A program made the translations under genes and the position numbers. From NCBI GenBank assembly GCA_028023455.1, contig JAQFVV010006220.1:9441916-9505915 (forward strand): a stretch of DNA of 64,000 nucleotides, given 5' to 3'. Positions 47,150 through 60,053 of this stretch are shown here, piece after piece; the stretch's first letter is position 1; every line of letters starts with the position of its first letter. The notes beneath the pieces were generated by a model that saw nothing but the letters and a program-made list of their open reading frames with translations, was not told where the DNA came from and searched no databases. The DNA comes from Epiperipatus broadwayi (Eukaryota; Onychophora; Udeonychophora; Euonychophora; Peripatidae).

Positions 47150-50100
47150 TATAATCCATTTATATTTTGTAACTAATATTCTATTATTAAAAAAATCAAA
47201 TCATAGAAGGAAAAAAATGATTCAGAAAAACTAAAATAAATATAGGAATAATCAAGTAGACAAAGGAGTAAAGATAATTTTTAATTAATATATATATATG
47301 AACATTCATTCATCATAAATCACAATCTATAATGCAAATTAATATTTAAAAAAATAATTTAATAGCTTTACTGCTCAGAAGTTCTAAAAAGTTTGACAGA
47401 ACTGGACATGAACTCCAGAGACTGTTATTCTATTATTGTAGCAAACTACATAAGGCAATTAATAATTAAAAATAGTTATAAGCTTTCTTTAATGTGTTAT
47501 ATATAATGTTTTGGAAACACTTGTGAGGCTTTTTTTTTTTTCACTTTTTTTTGTTTGTATTTTTTAACAAAAAAAAAAAAAAAATCTTAAAAATAAAATG
47601 TCTATTTTGCATGTAAAATAATAAAAATAGCAATAATTTTATCAACACAAACAATTTCATTTCAGCCTCCAGTCTAAAAAAATGTACTGACAAAAAAAAA
47701 AAAAAAACTTATTTTTATTCAAATCTTTTTCTTTTAGAAAAATTTATTGAATTAATAATTTGTAATAATGAAAATTATCTTACAAATATTAAAAATCAAC
47801 CTTTTAATAAAAAAATAATAAAAATGAATAAAGAAATTTTAAATAAAGACAAAACTACTCTTTATTTAAAGACACATATTTTTGATGGCTAATTTTCCTC
47901 AAAATAACCAATACATTCAAATAAAATCTATACATAAACATGATATATATATTAAGAACTAAATGTTTAATAATTTCACATACAAAAAAGAAACCTCACA
48001 AACAAATAGAACATATTCTTATTTTTCTATAAACATCAGTAAAAGATAGAGATGAGTTTTCTCCTAAGAAGAAATTTATCTCTTCTCTTTTGATATACTT
48101 ATATCAGAGACTTTACAATTAAAATCTTAGCATTTAAATACTTTTCAATTATAGTACTAATTTAAAAATTAAATTTACATTGAAAGCTTTTATTATTAGA
48201 TGTAAATGGATTTTGATTCCTAAAACTGCATATTAAAGAGCCAATGGGAATCTGTAGATTTTATAATTAAAAATATTAAAGTATTATTATACCTAACTAT
48301 CAAAAACTATCAAACAGAAACAATTTATTTGAAGGATTAACTTTCTTATTAGTTTTATATTAAGGCCCAAAGAATGAAGTTTGTTTTTTAATATAGCTGA
48401 TATGAAAGTTAACAATTTGAAACCATTAGCTCCTTATATTTACATTCATTTTAAATTTTCAAAAGTTAAATAGCTTAATAATATTAACATAAAAAAAGAT
48501 AAAACATGTATTAATTTTATACATTAATAAAAATATTTCTTCCCTAGAGTGAAAATTTTAAAATACTAATTAAATTCTTAAATGCATTTTCAATACAGAG
48601 AACTCTTCAAAAAAAACAAATGAACTGTACTGCAGGAAATGTTTTAAATTTATTAGTATATGCTCCAAAATTGCATTTAATTGAACTATCATTCTGTTCA
48701 TAGTAAACCATTCTTACATTCTTGGATCAAAAACATGACCATATATTCTTTCATCATCCAAAAACATGGACATCATAGGATCTTTTTAGCACATGCTGTT
48801 TTACTCTTATGTTAATGTTTGTTCATAATTGTCCATACAAAACATATGGCCAGTCTGGATATTGGCATTTAATCCTGTACACAATTTATATTGAAATTTT
48901 TTGTCAGTAAAAGTAATATTAATAAAAATCATATACTTTATTTTATTTCATTTAATATATAAAAAAATGTTTTCAAAGAAATGAAAGTAGCAATAGAGAA
49001 AGCAGTGTATCAGATTAAGTAATCACATGACAGATTTTACAAATACTAAAAAAGAATTAAAAATAATAAAAAAATTAAATTCAAATGGCAGTTGTGAGAA
49101 CATATATTAATTAAAAGAAGATTCATAGAACAGTTCAATTTAAATATTTTTAAAAACTGATTGATGATTAATGGTTTGAGAGAGAGAATTTATAAGAATT
49201 ATAATAAATGATGTTTTTAATTAAGAGAATATTACTTTATATATCACTGAAATTGATATTTTAAAAAAAGTTATTAAATATTATTATTTTCATCTATAAA
49301 AGAAACCTTCTAAATTATTACTGTAAAAATAATAAGAAATAAATAAATTTTGAAATGTAGGTTTGGATAGAAATTCAGACTCACTGTTCTCGGAAGTATT
49401 TAAAAAAATGTTTTAATAATTCAAGACAATTCCAATTTTTATTCTTTATAGAAATTGGAAAGAACTTTTTTTTAGAAATGTAAAGGGGAGGGGGATAGAT
49501 GAGATTAAGGGGGCAAAAGAAATTATAAGCCTCTTGAAAAATAGGCTAAAATATGAGGAAATCAGCAAAATCATAACTGGGCATGTAACTGATATGTATA
49601 TAAAAAGTTTCAAACATTCACTCAAGGTTTCTATTTCTCAAATTTTTTCATGAATCAAGTTATTTGTAAACCAAAATATATTTCATTTTCAACAATAATA
49701 AAATTTATTTATAGCATTATATCCTTTTATGTATGATTTATTTTAAAATGAGTAACAAAAATCTTACACACATACATATACAATTTTTAATATAAAATTA
49801 AAAATAATAATTTTATATCTTAGTGAAAATCACATTAAGACTACATCCTAAAATAATAATGTAATAATAATGTCTAATTTTATTGCTTTAACATTTAAAA
49901 CTTTTTTAATTATCCATCTGAAATATTTAATCACTAATTTTAAATAATATAATTTTTAAATGTAGTAGATGAGAAATACTTTTTTTAAATCTAAAAATCT
50001 ATTATATATATAAACTAAAATCAGCTTTTGGTTTTTTATATATATTCTAGTTACATTTATTAATTATATATTTAACTTAGCAGTGGATCATAATTGTTAC

Positions 50101-51230
50101 TGCCTTGAATGGAATGTGTTCAATGTTTGTTACTTTATGAATTTGTGTTAATATATTCACACACTGAAAACAAATAGATCACTTTAAAAAATACTTATAT
50201 ACAAAACTTGGAGTGTTATTCTAACATGGTTAACAGGACTTTAAATCTGTACTGCACTTTGAAGAGACAATATTTAGTTGATATATATATAGTATGAAAG
50301 AATTAGTCTGTTATTTATGTTAGATAGTGATCAGGCTTAGGATATTAAAATCTTTCACATATTCTAGTTGCATTTACTATTATATATATGGATAGATACT
50401 TATATAAAATATATTTTTTAAAACATATAATGTTAATTATTAAAGATGAATAATTCATTTTCATGATATAGTCAGTTGCTTGAGAATTCAAGATCAAATA
50501 ATATTTGAGAACAAAAATAGATGGTAGCAGGATACCAGTGAATAATTAAATAATTAGACTAAAAAGTGAAAAAGAAAATAATAGCAAAAGCAATTTTGAA
50601 ATCAAAAACAAAAGTTTAAAATTTAAAAATGATCAATATCAGCCAAGTTACTATTATGACTTCATTTGTGATGATTTCTGCTGAGAAATTTTAAATTTCA
50701 AGTTCCCAAATTAAAGAAATTCATAGAAGATATCAACAAGAATTGAGTTTATGACATAATTTTGTCCACTGATCCAAACATCACGAGAAGGACAGATCAA
50801 TAATTCTTTTGTATTTTGACAGAAATGTTGGATTTTTTCAGTTAATCACAAGATCTGACTATATGTGATAACTATTTAAATTGCTAAATCTAGAAATTAT
50901 TCTTATCACTGCTATCTTCTCAACTTTAAAAGAAATAGGATGCAAAGATCCAAGCAAATGTTTATATAATTCTCTAATACTGTTTATTCATTAGTGGATT
51001 GGTAGTTTATTTAATTTTCTGATACTCATGAAAACAACAGCTGATCAAGCATCTATTATTGTGGCTTCGCCCAAAGTAAAAGAAGTGGGAAAATTGTGAT
51101 TTATTATACACTGAAACATACATTGTCTTGTTAAACTTTAATTTTTTGTTATTATTGAAAAGATAGAATTGTATAAAGATCATGGATTTATTAAGAAATA
51201 AAAAAGATAAAAGGATATTAAGTTTTGGTA
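47150..51230. other. AT-rich stretch without recognisable genes
   Basis: It has poly-A/T runs (for example 47530-47585 and 47690-47708), AT microsatellites and an AGGGGAGGGGGA tract near 49485. No coding similarity or strong repeat was found. Confidence 0.55.
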
Positions 51231-51640
51231 CTTAACACATAATTCACACAAAAATGGTCATAACCAGCAACTCTTAATTCAGCAGTTTTATAGACTTTCC
51301 AACAGTCCAAATAAATTGGATGATTCTTCTTCCACATTTTGTTTGATCCATCACAGTTGCCACTGTTTTATCACGAATTATCATAATAAAATACTTGTTA
51401 GTCTCCCTGTATAAGCCATCACACATCAACTATTCTGGAAGAATTTATCCAGTTTGGTTTTTTTCTTTTAGTGCGAAAGGCTCTCATCAATTTCAATGAT
51501 TTTTTTAGGGCCTCTAATTTTACGTTTTTCTCATCCTATCATCACAGTGGCACAAACTTCCCGCATATAGTTATTCCAGTATATTACAGTTTATCTGTTA
51601 AACCAAGCTCTGTTTCCCCCATTCTATGGATGTAAATTTG
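51231..51640 (-). pseudogene. Merlin (IS1016/ISXO2-like) transposase relic
   Basis: On the minus strand, fragments in shifting frames follow the order of the ISXO2-like DDE domain. These are NYMREVCATV (about 51580-51550), RGPKKIIEIDESL (about 51515-51477; the conserved EIDES with the first catalytic Asp), LYRETNKYFIMIIRDKTVAT (about 51415-51355; usual RxTxxxF...V.dR), and YWKVYKTAELRVAGYDHFCV (about 51310-51250; usual D.W..Y..L...GY.H..VNH), where the second catalytic Asp is gone. Stops and frameshifts separate them. Merlin transposases cut and paste elements with 8-9-bp target duplications. No terminal repeats were located around the relic. Confidence 0.7.
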
Positions 51641-53866
51641 CAAGCTAGTTGTAAATAAAATGTCCAGAAATAGTATTAAGAGTAAGTACATTTTATAAAA
51701 GTCAATAAATTTAAATCACAAATTAGTATAAAATTAAAACTTACTTTAAGAAGTGTAAGAAGTTTTAAACAAACAAACAAAAAAAATCAATAAAAAATAA
51801 TATGGGGAAAAAAATTCCATAATTTATTAAAAAGGAAAATAAGATTTAATAATAAAAAAATAATTGACAATATAAATTCAAATAAATGATGGCCATAAAA
51901 AGCACAATGAATAGGATATGTGAAGAATAAAATATAAAAAAAACTTGGGGTGGCAAAGAGTTGGTTAATAAATTGAAAAAAAAAAAAGGATGAAAAGCAT
52001 AAATTAAGTTTTTGATTTGAATTACTAAGTAATGAATTAAGATATGTATCAGATAAAACTAAACAAATATTATTAATGGAGAAAAATAGTGAGAGAAAAA
52101 AAAATTTAAAATAAAAAATACATATGATTCGATATATAGGGTGAAATCTCTATTCATAATTTTCCAAGGACCAAAGAAATAAAATGATACAGAAAAAATA
52201 TTAAAAACTGGATTTTCAAGTTTTGGAACCCAAACAAAAAAAAAAAAGCAGATAAAAAATACGGAAAAACAATATATGCAGTAAGATAGACAAAGATTTT
52301 ACTATAGTATAAAATAATGTTTCAGGTGAGAAAAGCAAAACTGCAGTAATGTAATATTAATTGAATCAAAGAATGGCAAGTACTAATAGAAAAGATAGGT
52401 TTAATGATAAAATGGAAAAAATATATGACAAAAAATATATTGTATGATAAAAATAATGTCATCTGAGCAAATACAAAAAAAAAAAATTTAGAATATTCAA
52501 ACTATTATATTCTCTCTCTTATCTCACATGTGCATAAGATTATATTGAAAATTATTCAGCAAAATGATCTTAGATTTAAAAAGACCATACAATCTCTTTC
52601 CAGAAAAAATATCAAGGAATATGAAACATCATTGCTGATGTAAATGGATAACTGATGTCTAAGAAATATGTAATAAATAAATAAGAAGTAAATTTAATTT
52701 GAATAAAAACAAATATAAATTCAAGATTTGGTAGAAGAAATATCATATTAAAAAAATAAGAAAATATGAAGATTCTTTATAACAAAGATAAAACAACTAA
52801 AAGAAAAAATAGAATTGTAACTTAATATCCAACTGACTTCTTAATTATTGATGAAGATATAGAAACCATTGACATTTTTGCCTTCTTAGATCTGTATGTG
52901 CTTTATTGATTATAATATTTTTATTTCAGGTGATATACTAAATTAATGATTGTTTTTAAAAAAATTGGTATACTAAAATATTCCCTTATGTTTATAAAGA
53001 AACTATGTGGGATTAGAAATTAGCATTTAAAACAGTATTGTGATACAAAATGGTTTCATATTTACAAATAAGTTAGAATTGCATATTATCACTATTTTTT
53101 AACTAGTATAATGACTATGTAATAAAGATTAGATGCATGAAGACAAATATGAATTCAAGATTGATAAAAGAAATATCATTAGTTTTAGATATGCTATAAT
53201 CCTAAACTTATACTGGAAATTGAGAAAACATTAAGACTAATTAACAAAGTTAATCAGTACAAAGAGTTATAGCAAAAAGCCTAGAATTTTTTTTAGATAT
53301 AAAGATATATATTTAGAAAAGATTAGAATTGTTAAAACTATTATCATCTCTGTGACTCATTGAATGAATGAAGGAAAATGAAGAAGACTAAGAATATTAT
53401 AAATCAGAAATATGTAGGGTGACTATATTAACATAATAGTAAGTGTGACTTTGAGAAACCAAAAAATAAACATCATTTTGAATAAATAATATTCATATGA
53501 TTGCCAAAAGACTATGTAACTTATTAACACTTTAATAGTAGATAGTATTTAACATTTTAATAAATGTTTTAAAAAATTCTATGGAGATAATAAAGTCAGT
53601 TAGTTGAAATAAATAAATATAATAATGTAAACCATGCAGTTAAATAGGAATTATTATAATGAAACAAAAAAAAAAATCCAAATGAACTATAAGTATAAAA
53701 AAATCTTAAAAGATAATATCAAAACAAATGACTGAAATTTATTTATTTCAAGTTAACAAATTAAAATTAACCTGATAAATAGAATAGCTAAAAAAAAACA
53801 TAAAACAAAATTAAGTAGATAAAATTAAAATTCATTTTTCAAAAAATATAAAATAATATTATAGTT
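51641..53866. other. AT-rich stretch without recognisable genes
   Basis: It is strongly A-biased on the plus strand, with many poly-A runs. No coding or repeat structure is supported. Confidence 0.5.
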
Positions 53867-54170
53867 ATATATATTACTTTTTATAAATCTCCACATATAC
53901 ACTCTAATGCAAATTTGTGTATATAATTCCTTTAATTTTCTAACAGTTTCAACTGTCCAGCAGTCTCCATCAGAGCTTTTGCATAATCTTTCTCTTTCTT
54001 TTTAAATTTATAACTGACCTATAAAAGAAAAGAGGAAGGTTATGCCAAAAAAAAAAAAAAAGCTCTGATGAAGACTGCAGGACAGACGAAACTGTTAGCA
54101 AATTAAAGGAATTATATAAAAAAATTGCATTAGAGTGTATATGTGGAGATTTATAAAAAGTAATATATAT
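53867..54170. repeat. Inverted ~114-bp arms with a hammerhead-like core
   Basis: Arms 53867-53980 and 54057-54170 pair over most of their length: TTTTTATAAATCTCCACATA with its complement, then ACACTCTAATGCAA, AATTCCTTTAATTT and CTAACAGTTTC. On the plus strand the right arm carries CTGATGAAGACTGCAGGACA then GACGAAACTGTTAG (54064-54097). On the minus strand the left arm has CTGATGGAGACTGCTGGACA then GTTGAAACTGTTAG. CTGATGA...GAAAC is the hammerhead ribozyme core found in the terminal repeats of Penelope-like elements. Stem II is weak here. Confidence 0.6.
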
Positions 54171-54806
54171 GAATATATGAAAGAATGCAAAAAAAGTAAA
54201 GAAAAAGATATAAGAATAATATTTCTAAAATTATAGTTATTATATATAATCTGATAAAATTGCAACCAAAAATCTTAAAAGCAATTTGTTTCTATGATTA
54301 AAGATGTGGAACTATGCAAACTTCAGTAATTTGCATTTTCTTGCCATTCCCTTATGATAATTTAATCTAACATCTCAATTTTAGAACAATATGAGTTTAG
54401 TGAGACTTTTATATCATTAAGATATCAAAAAGAGACTTCAAAAAATTAAAATAATTAAACTGTGATGAGTTCCATCTGAAATCAATGGAGTATTATAGAC
54501 AAGTAGTAATATTTGTTTGTTGTCAATGATAATTTCCTATTGCTGATCATCTCTCATTAATTTAGTCTAACATTTCAATTTAAAAAATACATCATATACT
54601 TTAATAAGCATGGAAATCTTTTATAGAAATATATATATTTCAAAAATATTATGATAAAAAAAATTTCCCTGTTATAGCATTTGAATTATTCAATGTTAAA
54701 TTTACAATATAAATATTGGAAATCTTTTTACATTTTCAGTTAAACAATATTTTAAACAACCTATATTTGAATTATTTAAATGAATTACATTACATACTCT
54801 TCTTAA

Positions 54807-54886
54807 CTGTGAACCAATTCTTTTAAAATCAAATTTATTTGTTCATCTGTGAACCAATTGTTTTAAAATTAAATTTATTTGTTCAT
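54807..54886. repeat. Tandem duplication, 40-bp unit, two copies
   Basis: CTGTGAACCAATTCTTTTAA and the rest of the unit up to GTTCAT repeat at a 40-bp offset with two differences. Confidence 0.85.
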
Positions 54887-56129
54887 CAATATTAACTGGT
54901 TAAATTTTTAAATAAAAATGAAAACATTAATCTTAAACTTTATTTGAATATAATCATGAAAAATATATATTTTAAGATTATCATATTTTAAGATAAATAT
55001 AATTTTTTTAAAGATATATTGGAATACAGTTTGCTTAGTATACTTTTTTTTAATATTTTTAAATTATATAAGCATCAGTGTAAAATCTTTTTTTTTTTAT
55101 AGAAAAAATAGTATTTTAAAATTCACCATTCACCTTAGAAATTACATAACTAATAGTATTAATTAACTATGACTTTAAAGGCAGATTGACAATTTAAGAA
55201 TTAGGAAATATAAACAAAGAATTTTAATTTTACCTATCCAGGTCAGATCCAACTGGACATTTCTTTGTCTGAATAGTTAACTCAATGAAGAATAACAATG
55301 GACTGGTTATAAGTTAAAAGATTCCTGAATCAATTCTAGCCAAATAAAAAAAAATGTCTGACCAATTGAAAAGACTACTACTGAACAATTAAATATATAT
55401 ATAAGACAACTTAGGCAGTTATTAAATGTATGTTCCCTTAATTGTCAAATCTTCATATTTCTTTTTCTATTTTTGAGATTCTTACACTTACTCTCTTTTT
55501 TTAAATTATTTACCATTCTTATTATTTTTTTACCCTATCTATAATTTCTTTTAACACATCTTTTATTATTATTATTTTTAAAGAACACATTCATTCAGGT
55601 ACTTTTTCATTTATTTTTCATTTATTCAATACACTTTTTTTTCTTAAGTATTTCTTTTTAAAATAGTACAATATTCCAAACCTAATCGATCTAATATTTT
55701 TCTATTTTCTACAACTTTACTATCAAAACTCTTCAATCACTTTTTTTTTTTTTTTTTTAACATTTTAATAATTAAAAGTTTCTGGCTCAAAAATCTATAA
55801 TTCAAACAAAACATTACAAACCTCTTTCTGAATTTCAAATTCAACATTCCTTAATGTAAATATATATAACAATTTATTACAATTTTAAATAAACAATAAA
55901 TTACACTCTTATTCTGTACCTTTAAGAATGTTTTTTATCAAAATGTGTCAAATTTTGAGTGTTCAGAAATTTTCTACAGAATTATTTTCTTCCTTCAATA
56001 GGTAAACTGATATATCTCAGAAAAAAGGCATTCTTAAAAGTGCAAAAAAAAAGTGTATAGTTGATTGTTTTATTTATAATAAAGAATACAGAAAGTTGAA
56101 AGAGTAGGGAGTCTTAATAAAATTTTGTA
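54887..56129. other. AT-rich stretch, nothing recognised
   Basis: T-rich low-complexity DNA occurs at 55440-55760. No gene or structured repeat is supported. Confidence 0.5.
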
Positions 56130-56137
56130 GTCTAGTT
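56130..56137. repeat. hAT target-site duplication (left)
   Basis: GTCTAGTT directly precedes the CAGGG terminus and is repeated exactly at 58844-58851. Confidence 0.9.
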
Positions 56138-58843
56138 CAGGGTGACAACAAGTCGATCATGAGGTAAATCTGACAAGAGCCATCATCGGGTTATGAGTGA
56201 AACAAATTAGGTCAAGTTCTTTTTATTGTTCTAAATTTTTTTTCAATTCTGGACTTACTGTGTTTTACTTGTAAACTAATGTAATGCATGAATGTAACAC
56301 GCAAGTGCAACAGTATCCATGCAGTTATGACTCATAGAAAAACACAGCCATTTAGCTTGAATATTTGGTAGTGTCATACGGTAGCTTCTTTTCTTTAGTA
56401 CTGTATTAACAATATTATTATTATTAATCAATATTATCTATCCACAGTGACCACATTGAGTTTCAATTTTTCTTCTGTTTAAAATATAAGTACCTTTTTT
56501 AAGCTTTAATTTAAATTGTGATTTTTTTTTTACCTCTCTACTTACTTGATTAGTGAGCGTTCTTGGCAATAGACGTCTAAGCTGAAGTCGTTAACGGAGT
56601 TAATGACTGCAGTTCATGTGTTTTTAATTTTCTTAGAAAATATTTAATTCAATATTTATTATGAATATTTAATTCTTATCAGTTAAGCTTGGGGAAATAA
56701 AATTGTCATTAAGTATTTCTTTTTTCATTTTAGTACACCCATGAACATGAGTAGTAAATCAAAAAAATTGAAAACTTAGCATTCCAATGAAGAATGGGAA
56801 TTCAATTACTTTTTTACAATAGTGTATGATAAATGTTGTTGCTTAATATGCTTTATCTCGATAGCCACTGTTATAAAGGGTAATCTGGAGAAACATTTTT
56901 TTAGCTTTACATAATAAATATCAAACAGATGATCCACAAAATATCGAATTGAGAAAACATAAAGTTAGGGATCTTAAAACTTAATTTAAAAATCAATAAA
57001 ATGTTTTTAAAAAGCCAATGTTGAAGTCACAAGCAGTAACTACTGCATCATTCAAAGTAAGCTATCTCTTAGCAAAACAATGTAAACCATTTTCTGAGGG
57101 TGAATTTGCAAAGGAAACTTTTTTGGAAACTCACATTCACTTTTTAACAATTTTCATAACAAGAGTGAAATTATTGCTGCAATTCAAGATCTATAACTGT
57201 CTCGAAATGCAATGAATTGAGAAGATGAGTGGAAATCTAAAAGAGTAATTATATAATGATATTAATAGATGTTCTTGTTTTTCCATTTAATGTGATGAAT
57301 CGACAGATAAGTGATACAACACAATTACTTGTTTTCATTCATATGGTTTTTAAGGATTTTACATCTAAAAAAGAATTGTTGGGTATGATTTCTTTGAAAG
57401 AAAGGATTAGAAGTGTAGATATATTCAAAGCCTTTAAAAACTTGCTCAATGATTTGAAAGTACCATTTTTTAAATTAATTTCAATAACAATGAATCGCAC
57501 AGTTGCAATGATAGGTCACATAAATAGATTTATAGCCCTATGTCAAAATGAAGATGAATTCCCAGCTTTTTTGAGCTACTACTGCATAATTCACCAGCAA
57601 GTGTTAGCCAGCAAGAGACTAAACACAAAAGAAGTAATGGACATAAGCATATAAAATTGTTAATTCAATTCGAGGAAGTTCCCTCAAATGATGTCTCTTT
57701 CAACTGCAGCTCGATGAAGGTCAACCTGAATTGTTACTACATACCAATGTAAGATAACTAAACAGAGGTAAATTTATTCAACAATTTTGTAATTTATTGC
57801 CTGAAATAATAAATTTTCTCCTCAAGCAAGATGGAAATGTGAAAATTTAAATAATAAAACTTGGCTTAGTGACTTAGTTTTTCTTACCGATTTTACTTCA
57901 ATGTTAAGTCATTTAAATTTAGAATTACAAGTTAAAAATAAAACAGTAATTGATATGATCAGCTGCGTAGATGTATGTAAAACAAAATTTATTTTGCTAA
58001 TAGAAGATCTGCAACAAAATAATCTGAATCATTTTCCATATATGGTAGATCATCTACAAAAACATAAAAATATTAATTATAATATTGACAAATATGTCAT
58101 GGAAATCCAAAAGGTAATTGAAGATTTTAAGGTAAGATTCCAAGACTTTGAAAAAATTAAAAAAATTGTGGAATGTATATCTTTTCATTTTAAAAAAGAT
58201 TTAAGTGTAAAATGCATTAGCCCAAAAATTTCAGACATATTTCATATGGAGCAAAAGGCATTAGAAAATGAAATTATAACTTTACAAACTGATTTAATCT
58301 TACAAGCTAGAAAATTTAAAGAAGATTTTTGGAAATACATCAACTGAGAAAAATACCAATATCACCAAATGTAGCAAATATATTTATCCTTGTTTCAGAT
58401 TTACATACCAGTGTGAATCGGCATTTTCATACTTAAAGTTAACGAAGACTAAACAACATTCTGTCCTGACTGATTCCCATACTGAGGATTCTTTATTATT
58501 ATCTTTGTCAGGATATATACCTAATTATGTTTCCTTGGTTAGAGACATGCAAACCAGTCTTTCCATTAATGTTAAGATAATAAAATAAATTCTAAATATG
58601 TCTTTATCTGTAGTTAATTTGAATTAATAAATATTGTTAATAATTACTCCTATTGCTTTAATTCCCCCGAACATGAGTTTTTTTGACCAATTAAATAATT
58701 ATTTTTTACATAGGTAGATATATAAAAATAGTATGTATTTCACATGTCCCTCCACTTAGACTACGCCTATAACAATAAGTCGAGCACAACACATTTTTAA
58801 AATAAAAAGTAGATCCTATGAATCCAAAAGTTGGCCACCCCTG
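56138..58843 (+). mobile_element. Complete but inactive hAT DNA transposon (2706 bp)
   Basis: The element begins CAGGGTGACAACAAG and ends, on the opposite strand, CAGGGGTGGCCAACTTTTGG. These are recognisable but partly decayed hAT terminal repeats. A perfect 8-bp duplication, GTCTAGTT, flanks it, the hallmark of hAT insertion. The interior carries a plus-strand transposase relic of the ZBED/GTF2IRD2-like type. Both ends and the target duplication are preserved, so the copy inserted as a full element and then decayed in place. Confidence 0.92.
56741..58588 (+). pseudogene. hAT transposase relic (BED finger, RNase-H-like, dimerisation domain)
   Basis: The likely start is ATG 56741 or 56747 (MSSKSKKLK), with a stop within 15 codons. 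The BED finger remains as CCLIC and LEKHF (56835-56905). Open pieces then follow in different frames: 57018-57215 (SYLLAKQCKPFSEGEFAKE), 57256-57654 (ISDTTQLLVFIHMVF; LISITMNRTVAMIGHINRFI; YCIIHQQVLASKRL), 57901-58347 (VKNKTVIDMISCVDVCKTK) and up to 58588 (YQCESAFSYLKLTKTKQHSV, SGYIPNY), which is the hAT dimerisation block. The catalytic Asp of the usual CDEST is lost (MNRQIS). At least four frameshifts are present. The same protein family gave rise to domesticated ZBED and GTF2IRD2 genes in other animals. Confidence 0.88.
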
Positions 58844-58851
58844 GTCTAGTT
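58844..58851. repeat. hAT target-site duplication (right)
   Basis: GTCTAGTT, identical to 56130-56137. Confidence 0.9.
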
Positions 58852-58945
58852 TAACACTGTCAATTTACTTTAATAATTTTAAAGTAAAATATGACCAAAA
58901 AAAAATTAAAAAGATACACAGGTAATATTTAGTTGATTGTTTGTA

Positions 58946-60051
58946 CACCTGGGTCTCGTTTTACTCGATAGATAGGTTCCTCAGAAAACATGCGCAAACG
59001 AAATCGCACAAAAATAGACGTAGCTTACATTGAAAAAGGGGGAATGCGGTCTGTGATTTTTCAAAATTCGCATAAAAGCAAAGCACCAATGTAAAATTAC
59101 TTTAAAATTTGCGCAAAAAAAAAATAAGGAAATGAAATATGACTAATAAAAAATTTCAAATTTGAAAAAAATTGATACAAGACAAACTTTTTTTTAACTA
59201 TAATATTTAATTTTATTCAAAATAATATATTTTTATGCATAATTTACAGTACAGTAATTTACATTTTTTTATACACATTTTAATTATTATTGCTACTTGC
59301 TGAAAAACACGTTCGTTTGCAAACTGGTAAAAAATCAATTTTTCACAAGAGGAAATACAACTAGCGCCAACTTCACACTCATATTGTGTCAATGGTTTTC
59401 TGGAGACAACATAATTAGTAATTAATCTTTGAGATGATGATTTTATTAATTGTTTATGAAACTAACAATTAAAAATTAAATTCTTATTTTTGTCTTTAAT
59501 TTTCAATTCCATTTAAAAATCAAATTTCACATCACATTAATTTCAAGTCGCTGTAAGTAATTTTTAAATTGTTAATTACAATTAAAAATCAGATTTTAAT
59601 TTTTAATTGTCAAATTTAATTGTGCCCACTGCTATTACTCACCTTTTAAAAATAAACTTGTGGACACTAAATGATTAATAATTGATTACGTTCTTTTTTA
59701 AAAAGCAAATCCAGAATGTGATTTAAACTGCAAAATTAACACGCACAATGTTTGAACAAATTTACATTATAATCTTGTAAAATTTAATGTGTGTATACAT
59801 AAAATGTGAAAATCATGATTTTAATTTCATTATTGCATAAAATTTTACTATTATAAAGCACTGAAAATATTGAAATTACTAAGATGAAAGTCGAATTCCA
59901 ATAATGTGCTATTACTTTCAATATAACGTAAGTGCGCAAAATTTATTATTTAAAGCAATAGCGCATTATCGGAGTTCGACTTCCGGTGAAACATGAATCG
60001 CGTAACTTCAAAATTGTGTTAAATAAGTCCGCGTAAAAAGAGACCCAGGTG
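58946..60051. mobile_element. Non-autonomous DNA transposon, TA-flanked, 1106 bp
   Basis: The ends are CACCTGGGTCTCGTTTTACT and, on the other strand, CACCTGGGTCTCTTTTTACG, a terminal inverted repeat of about 22 bp. TA flanks both sides (58944-58945, 60052-60053), as in Tc1/mariner-class insertions. The interior has no ORF but holds unusually many CpGs near both ends (for example CGAAATCGCAC and GAATCGCGTAAC). An internal inverted pair sits near the right end: AGTCGAATTCCAATAATGTG (about 59889) with its complement (59955-59984). Probably mobilised in trans. Confidence 0.82.
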
Positions 60052-60053
60052 TA

